Positions 1 through 5,070 of a stretch of 8,425 bases of DNA are shown here, one piece after another; the stretch's first letter is position 1; each line of letters starts with the position of its first letter. A model generated the notes under the pieces. The model had not been told where the DNA came from, did not search any database, and saw only the letters and a list, made by a program, of their open reading frames with translations. The translations under genes and the position numbers were made by a program. This DNA comes from Victivallales bacterium (lineage in GTDB: Bacteria; Verrucomicrobiota; Lentisphaeria; Victivallales; JAADHT01): positions 1 to 8,425 of the forward strand of contig JAFGFR010000043.1 in assembly GCA_016930955.1 (NCBI GenBank), in the 5' to 3' direction.

Positions 1-52
1 AATAATTTTCAAAAGCCGGAGAAGTGGACAGTCACGGCGGATAGTGATTGAA

Positions 53-883
53 TTACGGCTCTCTTTTGCTTAAGTTGGGGGGCATTCTCTGCGGCCCCCC
101 CCTGTGCGCGAACACTGGCCTCCTCAGAGGATCGGCAGCACGGATCGCCTCCGCGCGGGCAGTGAGCACATGCGCTATCTGGACATTGTCCATGAAATAG
201 CGCCATGCGGCACATTGCGGCCATGACTGACTCGATGCCAGACGCTCAGGAACGACGTCATCCCAATCGGCATATCGGCAATTCCAAGCACGATTCAGAG
301 CATCAAGATCCTTGTATTTTCCTTTCAGCCAGCGGCGGTAGTGGGCAAGGGTGTTGGGACAGTAGCAGACGTGCCGTCCGACAAGCCCTTCCGCCCAGTA
401 GCCTATCTCCTGCCAAGTGTTCCATACCACCAGATTTTCAAAACGCCCCAGTGTTGCCACTGCAGCCCGGATGAACCTCAACTGGTCGGCCATCGCCTTT
501 TCGTGATCATAGCAGGGCCCCGGCTTGCCGTCGCAAGGCAGTGTAGTTTGCGCCTGATATGCAATGACAAGCCCATCTCGTCCAACCATGCGGCAATCCG
601 GATGTTTCCTGTATAGCCAGGAAGGCGCCTGCTCGCAGGTGAATCCAAGGTAGACCCCCATGTCCAGCTTGGCGGCATGGCCTATGAGTTCCTCGTAGCG
701 TGAAAAATCATAGCAGCCCTCCGACGGCTCGTCTATCATCCAGTGCTCCTGGAGCTTGATGAGATTGAAACCCTGCTTTTTCAGGATTTCCATGTCAGAT
801 TTCATTTCGGCCATCGGCGGCATGGGCTCCCGGCACAGATGCGAACCCAGCGGAAACAGGTTTTCAAATTTTTTCCTGTCCAT
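53..883 (-). CDS. GH42 beta-galactosidase-like protein, C-terminally truncated (N-terminal fragment, likely pseudogene)
   Basis: The product is 276 residues, whereas GH42 enzymes are usually about 600-700. The N-terminal half of the TIM barrel is clear. Residues 28-64 carry the 'D...LKKQGFN.IKL.EHW...EP.EG.YDF' pattern, residues 84-92 give QAPSWL, and residues 150-200 give 'VVWNTWQEIGYW...CYC...YRRWLKGKYKDLDALNRAW'. Glu159 sits at the usual acid/base position, but it follows Gln instead of the conserved Asn. Cys117, Cys124, Cys173 and Cys175 may be zinc-site Cys, and the last Cys of the usual CxCxxC is Thr178. Family-like sequence ends near residue 264 (HRGGP) and unrelated residues lead to a TAA. 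The catalytic nucleophile, expected around residue 300-320, is absent, so activity is unlikely. No signal peptide is seen. The start is supported by AAAGGA six bases upstream. No intact neighbour shares its operon. Confidence 0.8.
   Translation of the reverse strand: MDRKKFENLFPLGSHLCREPMPPMAEMKSDMEILKKQGFNLIKLQEHWMIDEPSEGCYDFSRYEELIGHAAKLDMGVYLGFTCEQAPSWLYRKHPDCRMVGRDGLVIAYQAQTTLPCDGKPGPCYDHEKAMADQLRFIRAAVATLGRFENLVVWNTWQEIGYWAEGLVGRHVCYCPNTLAHYRRWLKGKYKDLDALNRAWNCRYADWDDVVPERLASSQSWPQCAAWRYFMDNVQIAHVLTARAEAIRAADPLRRPVFAHRGGPQRMPPNLSKREP
77..100. repeat. Perfect 7-bp all-G/C inverted repeat at the truncation point of the GH42 frame
   Basis: GGGGGGC at 77-83 pairs with GCCCCCC at 94-100 across a 10-base loop, and the C run continues to 102. 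The arms span the point where GH42 similarity ends. There is no T run after the stem on either strand, so it does not look like a rho-independent terminator. It may be a breakpoint or slippage site, or a place where sequencing or assembly failed. Confidence 0.6.
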
Positions 884-889
884 AGTGAT

Positions 890-895
890 TCCTTT
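890..895 (-). promoter_or_regulatory. Ribosome binding site of the GH42-like gene
   Basis: AAAGGA on the minus strand lies six bases before the ATG at 883. It supports that start and suggests the gene was translated before it was truncated. Confidence 0.6.
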
Positions 896-945
896 CCCTA
901 TTCAGACCATTTGCTCACATATTCCAAGATGCTCATTTTCATTTT

Positions 946-951
946 CTTATA
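946..951 (-). promoter_or_regulatory. Possible -10 element upstream of the GH42-like gene
   Basis: TATAAG on the minus strand is a good -10 match. The only TTGAC-type hexamer (TTGACT, 974-979) is 22 bases away, too far for a standard sigma-70 promoter, so this is weak. Confidence 0.2.
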
Positions 952-1123
952 CTGTTAAAGCTGTCTTGTTTTCAGTCAAGCCTGCGGAGAACCGTGCTGC
1001 CTGCAGGAAACGCCCCAGGAGCCAGTCATAGGAGTCAAAGCCCCATTCAGCGGCCTGACAGAGCAAGGTAATAGGCTTACCGATGCGGCTCTTTTTTCGA
1101 CTGTGTCTTTTCTTGTCGTGAAA
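947..1123 (-). pseudogene. Open minus-strand frame with coding-like composition, no start codon; possible regulator or enzyme remnant
   Basis: The frame runs about 58 codons and is in phase with the open frame upstream (to 1345), from which a TGA at 1124-1126 separates it. It contains AAEWGFDSYDWLLGRF. The spacing of A, GF, S, aromatic/L and F, with a Ser seven residues further on, loosely matches the second helix-turn-helix of AraC-family regulators, but the usual GxSP is not present. There is no ATG and no ribosome binding site. I do not firmly recognise it, and it may be chance. Confidence 0.2.
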
Positions 1124-1188
1124 TCAATGTCCCGACATTTGCCCCAGCTCGATGAAGCGCCGCACCCGGGCCAGTGGGGTGCTGGGCG

Positions 1189-1236
1189 TTATTGGGCTTC
1201 CAATGCTGCATGCATGCGTTCCTTGCTGGTCATCAT
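1189..1236 (-). pseudogene. 15-codon stub resembling the start of a UroD-family (uroporphyrinogen decarboxylase-like) protein
   Basis: The minus strand has GAGGAG six bases before tandem ATG codons at 1236 and 1233, reading MMTSKERMHAALEAQ and then TAA. UroD-like methyltransferases and decarboxylases very often begin 'MTSRERVLAAL...', so this looks like a preserved initiation region whose gene body is lost. The usual following 'PDRVP' segment is not found in any frame after the stop. The identification rests on only about a dozen residues. An unrelated leader peptide is the main alternative. Confidence 0.35.
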
Positions 1237-1242
1237 AAATTT

Positions 1243-1248
1243 CTCCTC
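1243..1248 (-). promoter_or_regulatory. Strong Shine-Dalgarno before the UroD-like stub
   Basis: GAGGAG on the minus strand ends six bases before the ATG at 1236. It is among the best ribosome binding sites in the window, yet it leads into only 15 codons. Confidence 0.6.
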
Positions 1249-1391
1249 TTATTCTTTGAAATACTCCCTGCAATTCACCTATCATATATCGGATGTCAGT
1301 TCTATGCCATGCCCATTCCTGCAAAAAACATGTCTGGAAATGCAATTCTAACGGGTCTTGTTTTGATGACTAACCGTCTATTCGATTGGCT

Positions 1392-2219
1392 CTATGGTTG
1401 TGTGGCTTTTGCGAATCTCGCACGTGAGTTAAGGTCCTTTTTGATCTGGATATCTTTGAACTGGTTGTTTTTCAGGATTGAAATAATTTTTTTCTTCTGC
1501 TCGGGTGAGAACTCCAGGATCAAGGTTCCGCCATGTGAGAAGTGGGCGGGGGCTCCCTCGACTGTCAGCCGGATCAGCTCGAGTCCTTCCTCTGCGCACA
1601 CCAGCGACGTCGCGGGCTCGAAATCCCGAACCTCGCGTTCAAGCCCTTCATAGATTGCCGATGAGACATAAGGAAGGTTGGCCACGATCAAATCGAATTT
1701 ATAGCCCGCAGGCAGGGCATCGAAAAGGTTGCCTCTGAACAGACGGATGTTGTTTTCACCATATTTTGCGATGTTCGCACGGGCATATCCGAGAGCATGC
1801 TCGCTGATGTCTGTCGCCATGACCATGCACCCTGGCATCTCCAGCGCGATGGATATAGATATCGCCCCGCTGCCAGTGCCGAGTTCGAGTACACAAGAGC
1901 CACTGCTTATTTCTTTGAGAGCCAGGTCCACCAGCATCTCCGTCTCGGGGCGTGGGATCAGCACCCCCGTGCCTACCGAGAGCATCAGATTCCTGAAAGG
2001 TGCCTCGCCTAGGATGTACTGCAGTGGCTCGCCTCCGTCGCGGCGCGTGACCATTGATGATATACTGTCGGTCTCATCCTCGGAAAGTTCACGGCCGTCA
2101 TGCAGAACAAGCTCCAATCTTGGAATCCCGAGGACTTGTGAGATAAGCACCTCGGAATCTTCCCGACTGACGGAAGGGTGTCTGATCATGGTCTCACGTC
2201 TGTAGTTGCCAAGTCGCAA
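1392..2219 (-). CDS. prmC: Peptide chain release factor N5-glutamine methyltransferase (PrmC/HemK)
   Basis: This cytosolic enzyme methylates the Gln of the GGQ motif in release factors RF1/RF2 using S-adenosylmethionine. Seen in the sequence: an N-terminal release-factor-binding part (EPLQYILGEAPF near residues 60-71), then RPETEMLVD, the SAM-binding loop ELGTGSGAIS near residues 110-120, and the active-site tetrapeptide NLPY in VANLPYVSS, where most PrmCs have NPPY. The length of 275 residues is normal. The frame opens at TTG (2219) with GAGG about nine bases upstream. An in-frame ATG lies at 2189, but it would shorten the N-terminal domain. An overlapping frame from ATG 2250 reads MNPLLTRGVYFATWQLQT and resembles the missing first helix, so a frameshift is possible. 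It is probably co-transcribed with the small gene upstream (70-base gap). Confidence 0.92.
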   Translation of the reverse strand: MRLGNYRRETMIRHPSVSREDSEVLISQVLGIPRLELVLHDGRELSEDETDSISSMVTRRDGGEPLQYILGEAPFRNLMLSVGTGVLIPRPETEMLVDLALKEISSGSCVLELGTGSGAISISIALEMPGCMVMATDISEHALGYARANIAKYGENNIRLFRGNLFDALPAGYKFDLIVANLPYVSSAIYEGLEREVRDFEPATSLVCAEEGLELIRLTVEGAPAHFSHGGTLILEFSPEQKKKIISILKNNQFKDIQIKKDLNSRARFAKATQP

Positions 2220-2289
2220 AATAAACGCCTCGTGTAAGCAGGGGGTTCATCGAGAGTTCGATGCCTGTTCCAGGAGCTGATCTTGGCTC

Positions 2290-2550
2290 TCAGGACTGGC
2301 TCGCCTCGCGTATCAGGTTGGTGAACTCCTCTTTGCCGATTTCCTCGAGCTTCTTGCCCATCGAGCCGAGTTTCTCGTTGAGCTTTATTGCTGTCTCGGC
2401 CATCTTGTCGTGGGTCTCCTCGGATCCCCCGAGCAGAAGAAAATTCTCGCCCTTCGTGATCCTGCGGTGCTCGTCCTTGCAGTCCAGCCCTACGCCAAGC
2501 AAACTCGCTTTCCCCCCTCTTCTATCATTCATTTCTTCCGGTAACTGCAT
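2290..2550 (-). CDS. Small conserved protein of unknown function upstream of prmC
   Basis: The product is 86 residues from the ATG at 2550 (AGAGG three bases upstream) or 80 from the ATG at 2532; the shorter form begins closer to the conserved core. No signal peptide or membrane segment is seen. The core reads 'LLGVGLDCKDEHRRITKGENFLLLGGSEETHDKM...IKLNEKL', then a Lys/Glu-rich helical tail ending near EEFTNLIREA. I recognise this as the style of a short, uncharacterised family seen in PVC-type bacteria, with conserved GLD, RITKGENFLL and GGSEETH blocks; this is from memory and untested. Its position directly upstream of prmC suggests a link with translation or simple co-expression. The charged second half could form a helix or coiled coil. 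Function is unknown. Confidence 0.75.
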   Translation of the reverse strand: MQLPEEMNDRRGGKASLLGVGLDCKDEHRRITKGENFLLLGGSEETHDKMAETAIKLNEKLGSMGKKLEEIGKEEFTNLIREASQS

Positions 2551-2682
2551 GATCCTCTTATTCCAAGATAAAAATACAAAAGCCAATACATGTTCTGCAC
2601 TTGCCAGACGCTTAGTGAGCCACCCACACGACGAACTAATCTACCTTGAAAAGCTTCTCTTTCAACACTGTCGGGGAAAAAA

Positions 2683-2778
2683 ATGGCCCCCTTGAAATTA
2701 TTTGTTGTCGTGCTATTGTCAGGCGCGTTGCCCCCGAATGCATTGGGGCATGGTCGTAACGGGATAACGGGAGGATGA
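2683..2778 (+). CDS. 31-codon ORF with signal-peptide-like sequence, leading into the PA14 gene
   Basis: The ATG at 2683 follows GGGG by seven bases of A. The peptide begins MAPLKLFVVVLLSGALPPNA and ends HGRNGITGG: a short basic n-region, a strongly hydrophobic core and a polar end with an ALG possible cleavage site. Its TGA at 2776-2778 overlaps the first ATG of the next frame (ATGA at 2775), so it could be translationally coupled to that gene. It may be a small secreted peptide, a regulatory leader, or a remnant signal peptide. The promoter-like TTGAAA/TATTGT pair lies inside it. If transcription really starts there, this ORF is not expressed. Confidence 0.3.
   Translation: MAPLKLFVVVLLSGALPPNALGHGRNGITGG
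2692..2719 (+). promoter_or_regulatory. Candidate sigma-70-type promoter for the PA14-to-pcm gene run
   Basis: TTGAAA (2692-2697) and TATTGT (2714-2719) are separated by 16 bases. This is the best pair I find in the divergent region between prmC and the plus-strand genes, and it predicts a start of transcription near 2726. The -10 box is imperfect and the site competes with the small ORF from 2683. Confidence 0.35.
2769..2774 (+). promoter_or_regulatory. Ribosome binding site that decides the PA14 gene start
   Basis: GGGAGG directly abuts the ATG at 2775, which is too close for initiation, but it is six bases from the next in-frame ATG at 2781. The second ATG is therefore the more likely start. 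Confidence 0.65.
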
Positions 2779-2780
2779 CA

Positions 2781-4388
2781 ATGCTTTTCACTGTTTCCAG
2801 ATCGGGATGGGTGCCGCTTGCCGGCCTGTTTTGTATCATTTGCACGTCATATTCGGCTCGAGCGTCCGATGTGCTCAAGGGCGACGAAATCTCGCTTTCA
2901 CCTTCCGCGAGGAAGATACTGGAGGAGAAGCTGGCATCGTATCCGCAGTTTGATCCCAAGGCCGCTGCGGTCGAGGCGCGCAAGACTTATCCGTTGGTGA
3001 AGGAGGGCACGGATGTCGAGTTGCGCTACCGCAACAGGGAGGCAAAGGGTAAGTTCTACGGGTTCACTCCGGATGGCGCGCTGAAAATTGGAACCACAAA
3101 AATCGTCAGGATAGACCTGAGCGACGAGCAGCTTTCCAAATTCGACCCGGAAATCAATAAGAAAATGCGCAGAATGTTCGTCGACAGGCAGCGTGCCGGA
3201 TATAATGCCGACAAGATGATGTTCAACCAGGAACTTTTGACTTCTCTGAGAAGCCGGTATCCCTTGGCTCCCGACAGGATTTACGAGGGGGTTTTCAGGA
3301 AACTTGAGGATAAAGATATGGCCGACAAATGCGCGAGGGAGCTTCTGGAGCTTTACGACGCGTCGTTGCCGATTGCCGATGGCGAGACCCAGAGAGACCG
3401 CCTGAGGAGCATATTGCTTGACTATGTTCAGAAGCGCGAGGATTTGGTTATAGAAGGGTATCATGTGGTATCTTTGGCCGGGCGTGCGAGGAGGCAGGAG
3501 GAGGAGCGTCTGCGTGAGGAACGCAGGCAGCAGAAGCTGGCTGCGAGGATAGTGTATCCGCGTGCCGCCACGCCCGTGTTCGAGCCTGATGGCGGGGTGT
3601 TTCAGATAGACAAGGCTGTTGCGATGAGCAGCTCCACCCCTGGTGCTGAGATTAGGTACACCGTGACAGGTGAACCTCCAGATGAGGACTCTTTGTTGTA
3701 CACCGAGCCGGTGGTGTTGAAGATGAACCAGAGGCTCAAGGCTGTGGCATTTCATCCAGAGTACAACGACAGCGACTTTGCGGTGATGGCACCTTGGGAC
3801 GGCAGGGGGCTCTTCGGGGCATACTTCAAAAAGGTGAATTTTACTGATCACACTGTCGTGCGTCTTGACAGGCAGGTTTCCTTTGATGTTGCCCATGATC
3901 CGCTGCCCGAGGGGATAAACAGGCATTACTATTCGGTTCTGTGGACAGGCCGGATTATCCCTCCGGAGAGCGGGGAGTATACCTTCTATCTTTCGGGTGA
4001 CGATGGAGTCAGGATGTGGCTGGCAGGGAGGCTACTCATTGACGGTTGGTTCCATCAGGCGCGCAAGGAGTATAAGGAGACCGCAAATCTTGTCGCCGGG
4101 AAGGCCTACGATATCAAGCTGGCGCTGGTAGAGCTCACCGGGACATCGTCAATCATGTTGGAGTGGAGCTCTGACACGATCTCCAGACAGGTTGTCCCCA
4201 CCAACTGCCTGCAGCCCATGGGAGCTGAGACCGAGAACCTCAGAAAGTGGAACCAGAAGAGTGGCGACGAGTATGTCAACAGGACCAGGATGGTCAATCC
4301 TGGCAGCCACCAAGGCAAGGTGCAGCTCCACAGCTACAACACCGAGGAAATCAAGAGGGAAGCATTCGAGCAGATGGGGTTGCAATGA
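2781..4388 (+). CDS. Secreted PA14-domain protein with a chitobiase/beta-hexosaminidase C-terminal-like domain
   Basis: The product is 535 residues from the ATG at 2781. Residues 1-28 form a signal peptide (hydrophobic core VPLAGLFCIICTS, likely cut after ARA28). Residues 70-110 (DVELRYRNREAKGKFYGF...) look like a small beta domain. Residues about 110-235 are helical and charged, and residues about 236-256 are very rich in Arg/Glu, probably a coiled coil. Residues about 263-335 match the chitobiase C-terminal type (ATPVFEPDGG...AEIRYTVTGEPPDEDSLLYTEP...LKAVAF). Residues about 343-478 are a PA14 domain (GLFGAYF..., YSVLWTGRIIPPESGEYTFYLSGDDGVRMWLAGRLLIDGW, YDIKLALVE, IMLEWSS). PA14 domains usually bind carbohydrate or sit in envelope proteins. 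No enzyme domain is visible, so it is probably a periplasmic or surface glycan-binding protein. It overlaps the next gene by ATGA. Confidence 0.85.
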   Translation: MLFTVSRSGWVPLAGLFCIICTSYSARASDVLKGDEISLSPSARKILEEKLASYPQFDPKAAAVEARKTYPLVKEGTDVELRYRNREAKGKFYGFTPDGALKIGTTKIVRIDLSDEQLSKFDPEINKKMRRMFVDRQRAGYNADKMMFNQELLTSLRSRYPLAPDRIYEGVFRKLEDKDMADKCARELLELYDASLPIADGETQRDRLRSILLDYVQKREDLVIEGYHVVSLAGRARRQEEERLREERRQQKLAARIVYPRAATPVFEPDGGVFQIDKAVAMSSSTPGAEIRYTVTGEPPDEDSLLYTEPVVLKMNQRLKAVAFHPEYNDSDFAVMAPWDGRGLFGAYFKKVNFTDHTVVRLDRQVSFDVAHDPLPEGINRHYYSVLWTGRIIPPESGEYTFYLSGDDGVRMWLAGRLLIDGWFHQARKEYKETANLVAGKAYDIKLALVELTGTSSIMLEWSSDTISRQVVPTNCLQPMGAETENLRKWNQKSGDEYVNRTRMVNPGSHQGKVQLHSYNTEEIKREAFEQMGLQ

Positions 4389-5035
4389 ACGACAAAGACA
4401 AGAAGGTGTTGCTGGGGACTGTGATTGCGGTAGTTATTATTGTGGTCATTGGTTTGCTGCTGCTTTTCACGTGCAGGGACAATGACGGTCTTGTTGTCGA
4501 GGATGTTGCCCGGGAGGCTCCCCGTCTTGCCGAGCCTGAAAAAGAGGAGGATTTGCCTGAGTTCATAGAGAAGAAGGAGTTCTATCCCGAGGGCGAGGTC
4601 AGCGCGGGTTACTATGTGTACAGGGTGAATCCCGACATCAGGCACAAGAAGTACACCGGCTACTACCGCGGCGGGAAAAAAAAGATGGAGTACGAGTACA
4701 AGGACAACTCCAAGGAGGGGCCGCTAGTCTTCTGGTACGAGGACGAGAAGAAGGCCATGGAGGGTGCATTCCTCAACGACAAGCGGCACGGGGAGTTCAA
4801 AGAATACCACCCCAATGGCAAACTGAAACTGGTGTACGGCTACAATGAGGGGGTGCTTGAGGGTCCTTGGACAGAGTACTACGACGACGGCGAGAGCAAG
4901 ATGATAGAGAAGTCCTTCAAGGAGGGCTTGCTTGACGGCAGCTTCATCCGATACACCCTGGCAGGGGAGAGGAAGGAGCAGACTTTCTACAGGGAAGGCC
5001 GCATAGTGCGTCCTGCCACCGCGGAAAGCGAATAG
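4385..5035 (+). CDS. Membrane-anchored MORN-like repeat protein (YwqK-type)
   Basis: The product is 216 residues. The ATG overlaps the stop of the PA14 gene (ATGA), with GGGG five bases upstream; the frame is open further upstream, but the overlap and the membrane segment favour this start. Residues 8-29 are one uninterrupted hydrophobic helix after a Lys/Asp-rich N-terminus. It is followed by Cys30 in LFTC, which is not a good lipobox, so a simple N-in anchor is likelier than a lipoprotein. Residues about 31-65 form an acidic linker. From about residue 88 to 206 there are roughly five repeats of 22-24 residues of the type 'G....Y..G......Y..G...G', for example HGEFKEYHPNGKLKLVYGYN. Such MORN-variant repeats occur in the YwqK antitoxin-like family, but no toxin gene is adjacent. 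Tight coupling to the PA14 gene suggests a joint envelope role. Confidence 0.8.
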   Translation: MNDKDKKVLLGTVIAVVIIVVIGLLLLFTCRDNDGLVVEDVAREAPRLAEPEKEEDLPEFIEKKEFYPEGEVSAGYYVYRVNPDIRHKKYTGYYRGGKKKMEYEYKDNSKEGPLVFWYEDEKKAMEGAFLNDKRHGEFKEYHPNGKLKLVYGYNEGVLEGPWTEYYDDGESKMIEKSFKEGLLDGSFIRYTLAGERKEQTFYREGRIVRPATAESE

Positions 5036-5057
5036 AAACATTGTGTTTTATTGCCCC

Positions 5058-5063
5058 GGGGAA
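5058..5063 (+). promoter_or_regulatory. Ribosome binding site of glpK
   Basis: GGGGAA lies seven bases before the ATG at 5071 and selects this start over the in-frame TTG at 5041. It forms half of a perfect CCCCGGGG palindrome (5054-5061), so pairing could partly mask it. Confidence 0.5.
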
Positions 5064-5070
5064 TAATGAC

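Larger units (their letters stand above)
884..1391. other. About 500-base stretch without an intact gene (decayed region)
   Basis: No full-length frame with a recognisable product is present on either strand. On the minus strand, in order of transcription, it holds a strong ribosome binding site with a 15-codon UroD-like stub (1189-1236), a coding-like open frame interrupted by TGA (947-1123), a TATAAG box (946-951) and a 14-codon leader-like ORF starting MKMSILEYV (898-942) just before the GH42 gene. The end next to prmC (about 1300-1391) is AT-richer than the flanks. I could not find a convincing terminator for prmC here: ACGG...CCGT around 1351-1379 forms only a bulged stem. Confidence 0.5.

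Noticed and set aside
11..40. GCCG...CGGC stem followed on the minus strand by TTTTG, considered as a terminator after the GH42 fragment
   Set aside because: The stem is only four base pairs with a 16-base loop, and the T run is too short.
9..224. Minus-strand frame of 71 codons overlapping the GH42 end
   Set aside because: It is an alternative frame of the GH42 gene. I considered it as the frameshifted continuation, but it shows no GH42-like residues after the break.
1124..1126. In-frame TGA considered as a selenocysteine codon
   Set aside because: There is no recognisable selenoprotein context, start codon or downstream stem-loop; decay is simpler.
1174..1653. Plus-strand frame of 159 codons with a hydrophobic stretch
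   Set aside because: It runs into the prmC gene antisense, and the hydrophobic part falls in AT-rich intergenic sequence. There is no coding signature or ribosome binding site.
1729..2205. Plus-strand frame of 158 codons opposite prmC
   Set aside because: It is a Ser/Arg-rich shadow of the prmC coding strand with no motif or ribosome binding site.
2898..3926. Long minus-strand frame (342 codons) opposite the PA14 gene
   Set aside because: The plus strand encodes recognisable signal peptide, chitobiase-C and PA14 domains. The antisense translation is rich in His, Arg, Leu and Pro with no known motif, typical of a shadow frame.
4385..5035. Interpretation of the MORN-like protein as the antitoxin of a YwqK-type toxin-antitoxin pair
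   Set aside because: The neighbours are a secreted PA14 protein and glpK. There is no toxin-like small gene, and the protein carries a membrane anchor.
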